Positions 51,853 through 59,719 of a stretch of DNA of 59,719 nt are shown here, piece after piece. Positions within the stretch are counted from its first letter, which is position 1, and the number at the start of each line of letters is the position of its first letter. Source of the stretch: Halorubrum kocurii JCM 14978 (GTDB taxonomy: Archaea; Halobacteriota; Halobacteria; Halobacteriales; Haloferacaceae); contig NZ_AOJH01000047.1 of NCBI RefSeq assembly GCF_000337355.1, positions 1-59,719 of the forward strand, in the 5' to 3' direction. Below the pieces are notes generated by a model. The model was not told where the DNA came from. It searched no databases and saw only the letters and a list, made by a program, of their open reading frames with translations. The position numbers and the translations under genes were made by a program.

Positions 51853-53351
51853 TGTGCGCCTCCGTTGTCGTACTCGTTCGCGTTCGTCAGCACGGTGCCC
51901 GGCGAGGGTTGGCCGGCGTTCAGGAGCGCGACGTAGAGCCGCCGGCTGCGCTCGTGGACGCCCGCCTCGATCGCGACGTACGCGGCGAGGAAGGCGACGG
52001 CCACGAGGCCGTGGAGCGCGGTCAGCTCGGTCGGCGCCGAGGCGACCGGGACCCCGGTCAGGAGCCCCGAGACCCCCTTATAAACGAGCGCGTACACGGT
52101 GATCGCCGGGAGGAAGACCAGCGGGATCGCCCCGTAGCGGACCGACGCCGGCAGCGACACATGCCGGACCGCGCTCCGCGCCGCGTGGAGGGTGGTGAAC
52201 ACCACGAACAGGACGAGCAGGAGCCCGCTGTCGACGCTCGTTCCCTTCCCCGTCAGCAGCACGAACGCGGCGCCGCCGGCCAGCCCGGTCAGGAGCATCA
52301 CGGCGACGTCGGCGACGCCGGAACCGCCCGTCGCGCGCCGCGCCTTCTTCTCCGGACTCGTCCGCTCGACCAGCTGTCCCGAGCCGAGGAACTGGTACGC
52401 CTTATAAAACCCGTGCAGCACGAGGTGGGTGATCGCGGCCCCGAAGAAGCCGAGGCCGGCCTGCATGATCATGAATCCCATCTGTCCCGACGTCGAGCAG
52501 GCCAGTTTGCTCTTGACGTCCGCCCGGACGGACTTGAGGAGCTTCCCGAGCAGGGCGCTGGCCGCGCCGACCGCGACGATCGCGAGCATGAGGCGCTCGT
52601 CGACCGTGACGACCGGCGCGAAGCGGAGCAGCAGGACGCCGCCCGCGTTGACGAACCCGGCGTGCATCAGCGCCGACGCCGGCGTGGGGGCGGTCATCGA
52701 GGAGAGCAGCCAGCCGTGGAACGGGACGAGCGCGGACTGGATCATCGCGGCGAGGACGAGGGCGACGGCGGCGAGGAGCCACACCGGGCCGCCGAGCGCG
52801 TCGGCGCTCGCGGCGATGCCCGAAACCGTCGTCGCGCCCGTCGCCCACCAGAGCGCCGCCAGCGCGACGCCGAGGAGCGCGCTGCTCGCGAGGAAGGAGC
52901 GCCGGGCGACCGCCGCGGCGGCCCGCGCCTGCTCCCACCCGCTGACGACGCCGATCAGCTTCGCCATCAGCAGTCCCATCGCGAGCCACAGGGCCCCGAA
53001 CAGGGCGACGTGGTCCGCGGCGACGAGCGCCATCACGGCGATCGAGAACCCGAACACGGCGAGGAAGAACTCCGTCTCGTTGGCGCTTCCAGCCATATAC
53101 CGGCGCGAATAGCTGTGAACGATGCCGCTGAAGAAGGCGACGACCACCCACATCAGGACGGTGAGGCCGTCGACGGCGACCACGCCGGGGACCTCCGGCG
53201 CGAAACCGAGTCGGACTCGACCGAAGAGGGCCGCGAGGCTCGCGGCGAACAGCGACCACGTGAGCCACGTGAGTGCGACGGGCACGAACGGCGAGTCCGT
53301 CGTCGTGTCCGGTAGCGCTCCGACCGTCTGTTTCGGGGTAGAGCCTGACAT
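51849..53351 (-). CDS. dabB: DabB-type NuoL-like membrane subunit (proton-conducting transporter family)
   Basis: 500 residues with about 13 helices. NuoL/MrpA-like motifs: FFSGIVHSYSRRYM, PFHGWLLSSMTAPTPASALM, HAGFVNAGGVLLLRFAP and KLACSTSGQMGFMIMQAGLG. In the DAB complex this subunit couples cation flow to DabA. Coupled translation with dabA (ATGA). Respiratory complex I and Mrp genes are absent nearby, supporting the DAB assignment. Confidence 0.92.
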   Translation of the reverse strand: MSGSTPKQTVGALPDTTTDSPFVPVALTWLTWSLFAASLAALFGRVRLGFAPEVPGVVAVDGLTVLMWVVVAFFSGIVHSYSRRYMAGSANETEFFLAVFGFSIAVMALVAADHVALFGALWLAMGLLMAKLIGVVSGWEQARAAAAVARRSFLASSALLGVALAALWWATGATTVSGIAASADALGGPVWLLAAVALVLAAMIQSALVPFHGWLLSSMTAPTPASALMHAGFVNAGGVLLLRFAPVVTVDERLMLAIVAVGAASALLGKLLKSVRADVKSKLACSTSGQMGFMIMQAGLGFFGAAITHLVLHGFYKAYQFLGSGQLVERTSPEKKARRATGGSGVADVAVMLLTGLAGGAAFVLLTGKGTSVDSGLLLVLFVVFTTLHAARSAVRHVSLPASVRYGAIPLVFLPAITVYALVYKGVSGLLTGVPVASAPTELTALHGLVAVAFLAAYVAIEAGVHERSRRLYVALLNAGQPSPGTVLTNANEYDNGGAQ

Positions 53352-53716
53352 CGTTCAGTCCAGCCGACCACTCTCGGCGGCCGACGCGAGGTCGACGAAC
53401 CGGTACTGGTCGTCTTCACTCGTCTTGGAGAACAGATTGCCTATTAAATCTATGTATTTTCACAATACGTTCGATACAACTACATTATAGAACATTATGG
53501 TTATTATCGGGGCGACGAGGACCGCCGGCGGCGGCCCCCGAACCGCCGCGTTTGCGGGCCTCGGGCGGGCGACGACTCGATCACCCGATCACCCACTCGC
53601 TCCCTCACTCTTCTCCCTCGCAGTGACCGATCCGGCACCGCAGACCGGTTCAGTTCCCGAACCGTTCGAGCTGCGCGTTCAGAAAGCCATATCGGTATCC
53701 GATCCGGAGTGTCGGT
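53352..53716. other. 365-base intergenic region with AT-rich divergent promoter core
   Basis: Separates dabBA (minus) from the amidohydrolase (plus). Its AT-rich centre, about 53436-53510, contains ATTAAAT (53440-53450), GTATT-TTCAC-AATAC (about 53455-53469) and the direct repeat CATTAT at 53483-53488 and 53493-53498, ten bases apart. CCATATCGG at 53688-53696 is a probable TATA for the gene at 53717. A 75-residue frame at 53497-53724 lacks support. No RNA gene recognised. Confidence 0.55.
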
Positions 53717-54733
53717 ATGGATGAAGTCACGGGAACCGTCCTCGCCGGTGAGTCGTACGAGCCGATTCGCGGCCGGCTCGTCGTCGAGGACGGCCGGATC
53801 GAGGCCGTCGAGGAGACCGACACCGAGTCGACGGACATCGTCGTCCCGGCGTTCGTCAACGCGCACACTCACCTCGGGGACTCCGTCGCGAAGGAGGCGG
53901 CCGTCGGGCTCTCCCTCGACGAGGCGGTGGCCCCGCCGGGGAGCCTGAAACACCGGCGGCTGGCGGCCGCCGACCGGGCCGAGCTCGTGTCGGCCATGCG
54001 CCGGACGCTCCGGTTCATGCGGCGGACGGGCACGGTCTCCTGTCTGGACTTCCGGGAGAACGGGGAGTACGGGGCGCGGGCGCTCCGCGAGGCGGCGGCA
54101 CCGGTCGACGTCGACCCGTTCGTCTTCGGAAGTGACGACCCCGCCGTCCTCGACGTCGCCGACGGGTACGGCGCCTCCGGCGCGAACGACGACCGGTTCG
54201 ACGAGGAGCGGGCCGCGTGCGACGCCCGCGGCGTCCCCTTCGCCATCCACGCCGGCGAGCCGGACGCGACCGACATCCACCCGGCGCTCGACTTGGACCC
54301 GGACCTGCTCGTCCACATGGTTCACGCCGAGCGAGCGCACCTCGACCGCGTCGCGGAGCAGTCGGTCCCCATCGCCGTGTGCCCGCGCGCGAACACCGTC
54401 CTCGGCGTCGGCGACGCGCCCCTCCGGGAGCTGCTCGACCACACGACGGTCGCGCTCGGCACGGACAACGTGATGTTGAACGCCCCGTCGATGTTCCGCG
54501 AGATGGCGTACGCGGCGAAGCGATTCGACGTGTCGTCACGGGAGGTGCTCCGGATGGCGACCGCCGCGGGCGCCGAGATCGCGGGGCTCGACTGCGGGGT
54601 CATCGAACCCGGTCGCCGGGCGGCGCTCGTCGTCCTCGACGGCGCCTCCGACAACTTGGCCGACACCGAGGACCCGGTGCGGGCGGTCGTCCGACGCGCG
54701 AGCGCGCTCGACGTGAAGCGCGTCGTGGGATAG
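53717..54733 (+). CDS. Amidohydrolase family metal-dependent hydrolase
   Basis: 338 residues. Metal-binding HxH in FVNAHTHLGDS, further ligands in FAIHAGEPDATD and LLVHMVHAE, and the catalytic-metal Asp in VALGTDNVMLNAPSM. The barrel is flanked by small beta segments (GRLVVEDGRIEAVEE and RRAALVVLDG). Related to nucleoside/guanine-type deaminases; substrate unknown. Divergent from the Dab genes and convergent with an Lrp regulator. Confidence 0.88.
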   Translation: MDEVTGTVLAGESYEPIRGRLVVEDGRIEAVEETDTESTDIVVPAFVNAHTHLGDSVAKEAAVGLSLDEAVAPPGSLKHRRLAAADRAELVSAMRRTLRFMRRTGTVSCLDFRENGEYGARALREAAAPVDVDPFVFGSDDPAVLDVADGYGASGANDDRFDEERAACDARGVPFAIHAGEPDATDIHPALDLDPDLLVHMVHAERAHLDRVAEQSVPIAVCPRANTVLGVGDAPLRELLDHTTVALGTDNVMLNAPSMFREMAYAAKRFDVSSREVLRMATAAGAEIAGLDCGVIEPGRRAALVVLDGASDNLADTEDPVRAVVRRASALDVKRVVG

Positions 54734-54787
54734 GCAGCGGTTCCGAGCGCGTCGAGGGACAGGCGGCGGCTCCGAGCGCGCCGCCGA

Positions 54788-55261
54788 TCAGTCGTCCGTC
54801 TCGCCGTTGAACTTGCCGAAGGGCGTCGTCTCGTGGCTTCGAACGAGGACCTCGTCGGCGACCGTGAGCCCCATGTCGAGGAGCTCCTGTGCGACGGGCG
54901 TGATGTCGCTGTCCGACTCTCCGACCACCGTCACGAGGAGGTTCTGTTCGCCGGTGACCAGCTCCTGGACCGAGACGACGCCGTCGATCGCGAGGATCTC
55001 CGGGAGCAGCTCGCCCCGCTCTGGTATCGACGCGGTGCAGTAGAGCAGCATCCGGAGCGGATACCCCGACTTCTGGTAATCGACGTCGGCGCTGTAGCCC
55101 TTGATCACGCCGTCGGACTCGAGGCGTTGGATACGCTTGCGGACGGTGCTGTCGGACGTCCCGGTCCGCTCCGCGATGTCCCCGGACGACATGTTTCGAG
55201 CGTCTTCTTGTAACGCGTACAGGATCGCCCCGTCCACGTCGTCTATCGCGTCGTCGGCCAT
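54788..55261 (-). CDS. Lrp/AsnC family transcriptional regulator
   Basis: 157 residues from ATG 55261. Winged HTH: DDVDGAILYALQEDARNMSS, GDIAERTGTSDSTVRKRIQR and LESDGVIKGYSADVDYQKSG; then the RAM-type effector domain. A C-terminal ETTPFGKFNGETDD tail follows. It probably responds to an amino acid. Strong AT-rich TATA at 55286-55298. Confidence 0.93.
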   Translation of the reverse strand: MADDAIDDVDGAILYALQEDARNMSSGDIAERTGTSDSTVRKRIQRLESDGVIKGYSADVDYQKSGYPLRMLLYCTASIPERGELLPEILAIDGVVSVQELVTGEQNLLVTVVGESDSDITPVAQELLDMGLTVADEVLVRSHETTPFGKFNGETDD

Positions 55262-55285
55262 ACGAACCGTCCGTGGCACGGCTAC

Positions 55286-55298
55286 TTTATATTTATAT
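55286..55298 (-). promoter_or_regulatory. TATA box of the lrp-like gene
   Basis: ATATAAATATAAA on the minus strand, 25-37 bases upstream of ATG 55261; fits the leaderless start and excludes ATG 55279. Confidence 0.7.
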
Positions 55299-55360
55299 CT
55301 CGAATTCGCGACCGAGAGCGACGCGCCGCTGCCGGCGGTTCGCGCGCGGTCCGATGTGCC

Positions 55361-55435
55361 TCACGCGGGCGGCGCGGGCGGCGCGGTCCACGCGGTCGGC
55401 GCGGTCCACGCGGGCGGCGCGGACGGCGCGGCCTA
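55361..55435 (-). repeat. In-frame Pro/Ala/Trp repeat tail after a UspA stop codon
   Basis: On the minus strand the TAG stop of the stress protein (55433-55435) is followed in the same frame by 23 open codons encoding APSAPPAWTAPTAWTAP-like repeats, then TGA at 55361-55363. The repeat units are multiples of three, the mark of former coding sequence. Confidence 0.75.
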
Positions 55436-56113
55436 CGCGACGTCGAGCGCCGTCTCCCCGTCCGCCTCGACGACGACCACGGGCACCTCGGCGTCGTCGA
55501 CCACGGTGTCGGTCGTGGAGCCGAACACGAAGCGCCCGACAGTCCCCGTCGTGGGGGCGCCGACGACCACGAGGTCGTAGTACGGCGACTGCTCGACGAT
55601 CGCGCCCGCGGCCGACCGGTCCTCCACGAGCCAGCGGTCGACCCGGTCGAACTCCCCGAGGCGGTCGCGGGCGGCGTCGAGCAGCCCCTCGCCGGTCGCT
55701 GCGTAGGCGTCGCGCTCGCCGCGTCCGCCCCCCGACGCGTCCGCCACCGCGTCGCTCCCGTCGGCCCCCGCCGGCGCGTCGGCGAGTGCGGCGTCAGTGG
55801 GGACGACGTGGAACAGCTCGAGCCACGCGTCGGTCGCGTCCGCGATCCCCCGGGCTACGTCGACGGTCGCCCCCGAGTGCGGCCCCGGGCCGACGGCGAC
55901 GAGGACCGAGGAGATCCGGTCCCGGCGCGACGCGCGGTCGAGCCCCTGGAGCGTCGCGTCCGCCGGGGCCGACGCGGCCGCCTCCGACACGGCCGACTCG
56001 ACGATCGGCTCGCCGACGCGCGGGGCGTCCCCGCCCGCGCTCGGTCTCTCGTCGGCCCTCGAGTCCGTCGCTCCGCCGCCCCCGCTCCCACCGTCGGCGT
56101 CGCTCCCGTTCAT
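55433..56113 (-). CDS. Universal stress protein (UspA family), possibly tail-truncated
   Basis: 226 residues. A disordered acidic N-terminus (1-60) precedes one Usp domain (about 65-222): ISSVLVAVGPGPHSGATVDV, LELFHVVPTD, and YYDLVVVGAPTTGTVGRFVF then GSTTDTVVDDAEVPVVVVEA. A Gly/Asp insertion (about 115-135) interrupts it. The ATP-binding GxxG region is partly kept. Stop TAG seems recent (see repeat at 55361). TTTATCA at 56137-56143 is 27 bases upstream. Confidence 0.88.
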   Translation of the reverse strand: MNGSDADGGSGGGGATDSRADERPSAGGDAPRVGEPIVESAVSEAAASAPADATLQGLDRASRRDRISSVLVAVGPGPHSGATVDVARGIADATDAWLELFHVVPTDAALADAPAGADGSDAVADASGGGRGERDAYAATGEGLLDAARDRLGEFDRVDRWLVEDRSAAGAIVEQSPYYDLVVVGAPTTGTVGRFVFGSTTDTVVDDAEVPVVVVEADGETALDVA

Positions 56114-56122
56114 GGCTTACCG

Positions 56123-56138
56123 TCAGACGTGCGTCTGA
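56123..56138. promoter_or_regulatory. Palindrome in the promoter of the second uspA gene
   Basis: TCAGACG-TG-CGTCTGA is a perfect 7-base-arm inverted repeat that lies between the TATA box (56137-56143) and the ATG at 56113, the position expected for a repressor site. Confidence 0.5.
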
Positions 56139-56167
56139 TAAATCCCGTTGGTCGCGAATCCGACGTG

Positions 56168-57451
56168 TCAGTCCCGGAAGAACTCCTCGCGCTCGAACGG
56201 CTCGTCCTCGCCCTCGACGGCGACCACGTCGAGCGCGGTGACCTCGGCGCCGACGCCGAGCAGCCCCGCGAGGCTCGGCTCCGTTCGCCCCTCGTCGCCG
56301 GAGATGAGCTCCTTGATGTACAGCCCGCCCTCACCGTGGATCTCGACGGTCGCGCGGCGGGCGTCGTCGACCTCCGCGGTGGCCTCGTACACATCGCGCT
56401 CGCGGGTGATGCTCGCCCGGCGGTGGTCCACCCGGTTCGGCGTGTACTGCTCGACGGTCGTCCCCTCCAGCTCCTCGATCGCGGCCGCGAGCGCGTCGGC
56501 GTCGACGTCGGCGTCGAACGCCACCTGCGCGCGGTAGCGCTTCGCCGCGTCGTGCTCCTTCACGCGCTCCACCATGTCGTAGGTCGCGAGACGGAGCCCC
56601 TCGACCTCCACGGCGCCGTCGGCGAAGGCGTTGATGTCGCTCTGCAGTCGCTCGACGTCGACCCGGCGGCGACGCGGCTCCTCCACCTCGATCACGAACG
56701 GGCGTCCGGTGCCGAGCATCAGCGCGTCCACGTCCTCCCGGCCCGCGCCGTGGAACGTGGCCTCGGTGCCGTCCATCACGTCCTCGACGACGGGTGCGGT
56801 GTACTCCTCGACGCTGTCGTCGTAGAGGTAGCCGGAGCCGCCGCAGTGGTCGCACGGGTCCGGGCCCTTCCGGCCCGAGCCCTTGCACTCGCGGCAGGGC
56901 CACTCGGTCTGGGGGATGTCGCGTTCCAGCTTCCGGTATCGACCGTAGACGAACGTCGAGTTCACCTTCGCGTCGATCTCGTCCTCGGCCAGATCGATCG
57001 TGAACTGCACGTCCGGGCGGTCGAACGACACCTCCGCGCCGGTGAGCCGGCCGAACCGCTTGCCGACCTCGCGGTTGAACTCCGATTTGAACGGTTCGCC
57101 CGCGTCGTCGTCGAGGCCGGCCTCCTCGCGGAGCAGCGCCTCGTTCTCCTCGATCAGCGGCGGCGGGCGCGTGCCGACGTTGTAGGTGGCGAACTCCGTC
57201 CCCTCGGCCGCCTCGGCGGCCCGTTCGGCCCACTCGTTGAACTCGGTGCAGCGCCCCTCGCACACCCAACAGGCCCCCGTGTCGACCGGCTCGTGGTCCT
57301 CGTCGTCGCGCAGCGCGAGCGCCGTGCGCAGCGCCGACCCGCGCTCGGCGTTCGACAGCCCGAAGCTCCGGTCGGCGACGAGCCGGCCGAGACACGCGTC
57401 GCACACCGGTCCCGTCGCGGTCGCCCGCGCCGCGACCTCGAGTACGTCCAT
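56168..57451 (-). CDS. pus10: tRNA pseudouridine(54/55) synthase Pus10
   Basis: 427 residues. N-terminal zinc motif CDACLGRL with CWVCEGRC; THUMP-like region; then NSTFVYGRYRKLERDIPQT, the zinc CRECKGSGRKGPDPC-DHC-GGSGY and the catalytic loop AGREDVDALMLGTGRPFVIE with the active Asp. Pus10 makes pseudouridine 54 and 55 in archaeal tRNA T-loops. The C-terminus (GLYIKELISGDEGRTEPSLA) is complete. Start ATG 57451. Confidence 0.97.
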   Translation of the reverse strand: MDVLEVAARATATGPVCDACLGRLVADRSFGLSNAERGSALRTALALRDDEDHEPVDTGACWVCEGRCTEFNEWAERAAEAAEGTEFATYNVGTRPPPLIEENEALLREEAGLDDDAGEPFKSEFNREVGKRFGRLTGAEVSFDRPDVQFTIDLAEDEIDAKVNSTFVYGRYRKLERDIPQTEWPCRECKGSGRKGPDPCDHCGGSGYLYDDSVEEYTAPVVEDVMDGTEATFHGAGREDVDALMLGTGRPFVIEVEEPRRRRVDVERLQSDINAFADGAVEVEGLRLATYDMVERVKEHDAAKRYRAQVAFDADVDADALAAAIEELEGTTVEQYTPNRVDHRRASITRERDVYEATAEVDDARRATVEIHGEGGLYIKELISGDEGRTEPSLAGLLGVGAEVTALDVVAVEGEDEPFEREEFFRD

Positions 57452-57565
57452 ACGGTCCCCAGCGCCCCCCGTGATAACTGTCTTACTACATGGCGGGGCG
57501 CGCTCGCGGCGCGCGGCGAGGTCACTCGCCCCGACCGGGCCAACCGCGGCGCCGCTTCCCGGCCG

Positions 57566-57572
57566 ACTTAAG
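57566..57572 (+). promoter_or_regulatory. TATA box of the gene at 57597
   Basis: ACTTAAG, 28 bases before GTG 57597, identifies the non-ATG start. Confidence 0.6.
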
Positions 57573-57596
57573 ACGGTCGGCGTCGTTTCGCCGAGC

Positions 57597-57995
57597 GTGA
57601 ACGAGCCGGCCTCGCGCGAGGAGAAGCTGGAGCTCGGCGTCGAGCTGTTGGCCCACCTCGAACACGAGGAGCTGGCGCTGCCGGATGCGATCGACCGGAT
57701 CGAGACGGTGACGACGAGCCCCTCGCTCACCCGCGAGATCCTCGACGCCGCCGAGAAGCGCGGCGTCGTCGAGCGCGAGAACGCCCGCCTCCGGGTCCGG
57801 CGCGGCGGGACGTACGTGAACTACGAGAGCCAGGTGACCCGCCGCGAGGGGGAGTTCGAGTGCCGCCGCTGCGGGACGACGATCACGACCGGCCACTTCG
57901 TGACGCTGGACGCCGGCGAGCTCGGCCCCTTCGGCTCCTCGTGCATTCGGAAAGTGACCGGACGGGACAGCGAGGCGGACGACTCCGAGACGTAG
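57597..57995 (+). CDS. Conserved haloarchaeal protein with C-terminal zinc ribbon (DUF5830-like)
   Basis: 132 residues from GTG. Helical N-terminal domain ELGVELLAHLEHEELALPDA with IETVTTSPSLTREILDAAEK resembling a helix-turn-helix, then FECRRCGTTITTGHFVTLDA and SSCIRKVTG with three cysteines and a histidine that may bind zinc. I tentatively call it DUF5830. Possible DNA- or RNA-binding role. Confidence 0.7.
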   Translation: MNEPASREEKLELGVELLAHLEHEELALPDAIDRIETVTTSPSLTREILDAAEKRGVVERENARLRVRRGGTYVNYESQVTRREGEFECRRCGTTITTGHFVTLDAGELGPFGSSCIRKVTGRDSEADDSET

Positions 57996-58081
57996 CTGGC
58001 GGCGTCACGCGGGGTTCACGCGCCGCGTGGACAGAGGTGCGAGCCGCTCGGTACGAGGAACGAAGGCAGCACGGGGGAGCG

Positions 58082-58324
58082 CTACTTCGTCCACCTGATC
58101 TCGTACTCGAGCTCGTACCGCTGGTCGCCGGTTTCCGAATCCGTGAGCCGTTCGAGTTCGACCTCGAATCGCGGGCTCTCCGGGACGGACACGGTCCGGT
58201 CTTCCGTATCGCTCGCGAGTCGGACGCTGCCGGAGTCGAGCTGGTCCGCGGCATCGCGTAACGCATCCGCGACGTCCGCTCTCGTGACCCGTTCTTCGGT
58301 CTTGAACAGTGTCTCTTCTGGCAT
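58082..58324 (-). CDS. Amphi-Trp domain-containing protein
   Basis: 80 residues. The terminal YELEYEIRWTK and the repeated Glu/Trp alternation match the amphi-Trp domain, found in small haloarchaeal and bacterial proteins. Six bases downstream of the CBS gene, so probably an operon. Function unknown. Confidence 0.8.
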   Translation of the reverse strand: MPEETLFKTEERVTRADVADALRDAADQLDSGSVRLASDTEDRTVSVPESPRFEVELERLTDSETGDQRYELEYEIRWTK

Positions 58325-58330
58325 CGGTTA

Positions 58331-58750
58331 TCAGTATTCGGGCCGCTGCGCGCGGATGATGTCTCCGAGCATCTGTTGTTCGTCGGCGAGCAGTTCGGTG
58401 ACGTCGTCCGCGGTGATGATGCCGACGAGAGTGTCCCCGTCGCTGACCGGGAGCCGTCGGATCCCGTGGTCAGCCATCATGGAGGCCGCCTCGTGGAACC
58501 CGGCGTCGGGCTCGGCCGTGCGGAGATCGTCGGTCATCACGTCTTCGGCGGTCTGCTCGGTCGGGTCGAGCCCCGCTCCGAGGACGCGGACGGTCAGATC
58601 CCGATCCGTGACGATGCCCACGGGAGTCTCGTCGACCGTGATCACGACGCTCCCGACGCTCTCCTCCTCCATGGTCGCCGCGAGGTCGGCGACGGGCGCT
58701 TCGGGATCGGCTGTGACGGCATCGCTTCGAGCGAGGTCTTCGATTGGCAT
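58331..58750 (-). CDS. Tandem CBS domain protein
   Basis: 139 residues from ATG 58750. Two CBS motifs: VSDLAATMEEESVGSVVITV-like with TPVGIVTDRDLTVRVL, and AASMMADHGIRRLPVSDGDT with LVGIITADDVTELL. Such pairs bind adenosyl compounds (AMP, ATP, SAM) and regulate a partner. TTTTATGTATA at 58783-58793 is the likely promoter. Confidence 0.92.
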   Translation of the reverse strand: MPIEDLARSDAVTADPEAPVADLAATMEEESVGSVVITVDETPVGIVTDRDLTVRVLGAGLDPTEQTAEDVMTDDLRTAEPDAGFHEAASMMADHGIRRLPVSDGDTLVGIITADDVTELLADEQQMLGDIIRAQRPEY

Positions 58751-58893
58751 AGTGGCTCTCCCGGCTAGAAAATGTGAACGAATATACATAAAACGGCACT
58801 CGCGCTCCCGCTCCGTGAGAACCAGTCGCCGCAGTCACCACGCAGACCCGGTCTCGCCTCGGAGCCTCGTCAGTCGGAGTCTCGCTAGTCGGA

Positions 58894-58924
<31 letters not shown>

Positions 58925-58986
58925 CCGGCCTTGCATCTATGTGAAGCCGGACCTTCCGAACGGGCCCGTGGCGCCCGCAGCCGTTG

Positions 58987-58993
58987 TTTATAA
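58987..58993 (+). promoter_or_regulatory. TATA box of the TatD-like gene
   Basis: TTTATAA, 26-32 bases before ATG 59019. Confidence 0.6.
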
Positions 58994-59018
58994 GCGTCGG
59001 CCGACCGCTTTCTCAGCC

Positions 59019-59719
59019 ATGACCGACGACCTCGACACGCCGGTGCTCGACAACCACCTCCACCTCGACCCGCGTCACGGCCGCGGGATCGACGCCGTCG
59101 AGGACTTCGTCCGGCTCGGCGGCACCCACCTGCTCGTGGTGAACAAGCCGTCGTGGCACCTCGGCGTCGAGCCCGACGCGCCGGCCGACTTCCGGCCCGT
59201 CTTCGAGGAGACGCTCGACGCGGTCGCGGCCGCGAACGACGTGCTGCCGGGGCGCGCGTGGCCCGTCCTCGGCGTTCACCCGGGACTGATAAGCCGGCTC
59301 GTCGACGAGCGGGACTTCTCGCCCGCGGACGCCCGCGACCTGATGTGCGGCGGGCTGGAGATCGCGAGCGAGTTCGTCGCCGACGACCGGGCGCTCGCGC
59401 TGAAGTCCGGGCGCCCCCACTACGACGTGAGCGACGCGGTCTGGGACGCCTCGAACGCGGTGACTCGGCGCGCGTTCGAACTCGGCGCAGCCCTCGACTG
59501 CGCCGTCCAACTGCACACTGAGGCCAGCGAGGACCTCACCGATCTGGCCGCCGTTGCCGAGGAGTCCGGCCTCGATCCGACGAAGGTCGTGAAACACTAC
59601 GCCGAGGGCCGACTCGCGGGCCCGACCCCGAGCGTGATGAGCGAGAAGGACCGGCTCGAACGCGCCGCCGAGGCGGGCGAGCCGTTCCTGATGGAGACCG
59701 ACTTCGTCGACGACCCCGA
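59019..59719 (+). CDS. TatD-related metal-dependent hydrolase, cut at the right edge
   Basis: The first 233 codons, with no stop before the window end. PVLDNHLHLDPRHGRGIDAV gives the paired His metal ligands (HLH), the later PVLGVHPGLISRLVDERDF has another His, and VQLHTEASEDLTDLA and VVKHYAEG hold further ligands; FLMETDF is the last catalytic Asp region of the TatD/PHP-like TIM-barrel. It is similar to archaeal TatD-like proteins of unknown substrate (nuclease or amidohydrolase). Confidence 0.85.
   Translation, partial: MTDDLDTPVLDNHLHLDPRHGRGIDAVEDFVRLGGTHLLVVNKPSWHLGVEPDAPADFRPVFEETLDAVAAANDVLPGRAWPVLGVHPGLISRLVDERDFSPADARDLMCGGLEIASEFVADDRALALKSGRPHYDVSDAVWDASNAVTRRAFELGAALDCAVQLHTEASEDLTDLAAVAEESGLDPTKVVKHYAEGRLAGPTPSVMSEKDRLERAAEAGEPFLMETDFVDDP

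Noticed and set aside
53497-53724. 75-residue plus-strand ORF between dabB and the amidohydrolase
   Set aside because: Low-complexity composition, no proper promoter spacing, overlaps the amidohydrolase start and its promoter.

Overview
The window is chromosomal DNA from a haloarchaeon (class Halobacteria). The evidence is very high GC, acidic Asp/Glu-rich proteins, archaeal-type L11, S8e, Pus10, SecDF and SAMP proteins, and TATA elements (often TTTAAA, CTTTTA or TTTATA) about 25-30 bases upstream of start codons with almost no leader. Gene content and style suggest Halorubrum or a close relative, but no 16S or marker gene is present to confirm that. The first 22 bases end in a Nextera transposase mosaic end, so the left edge is a contig end carrying adapter and not biological sequence.

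Layout. 23-4100: a truncated SAMP1 ubiquitin-like modifier, two RCK_C membrane proteins and a two-domain K+ channel. 4128-9365: a uracil-DNA glycosylase, a small winged-helix regulator, the succinate dehydrogenase operon (sdhCDBA) and a cold-shock protein. 9483-13669: a TetR regulator with a palindromic operator, an MFS exporter, ribosomal protein L11 and small proteins. 13708-20814: a universal stress protein, a HerA-like ATPase, small haloarchaeal proteins, and a RimK-type ATP-grasp/retropepsin fusion divergent from an AstE/AspA-type deacylase. 20934-26822: DUF1684, XRE and winged-helix regulators, a TrkA-like K+ protein, S8e, RNase HII and a GDT1-family cation exporter. 27048-33558: SecDF, small conserved proteins, isopentenyl diphosphate isomerase and an AAA+ ATPase. 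33756-41108: a lipoprotein in a lower-GC patch, a Tat-exported rhodanese, a methyltransferase, an acetyltransferase, TspO, an AI-2E-type permease, a second DUF1684 and an FAD oxidoreductase. 41334-45231: a PAS histidine kinase, two small proteins and MoaB with a histidine-rich extension. 45259-49300: the trpDFEG operon with TGTACA operator boxes. 49390-53351: the DabBA inorganic-carbon uptake pair. 53717-59719: an amidohydrolase, an Lrp regulator, a stress protein, Pus10, small proteins, a CBS protein, a solitary IS200/IS605-like hairpin and a TatD-like hydrolase cut by the right edge.

Most of the window is core metabolism and housekeeping. No rRNA, tRNA, CRISPR array, complete transposon, prophage or defence island was recognised. 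The most interesting signals are regulatory palindromes (trp, tetR, upstream of GDT1, upstream of a uspA gene), a MoaB protein with about 31 histidines in its N-terminal 80 residues, the RimK-retropepsin/deacylase pair, and two genes followed by repeat-coded tails that look newly cut off by a stop codon or frame change. All operator and function statements are inferences from sequence alone.
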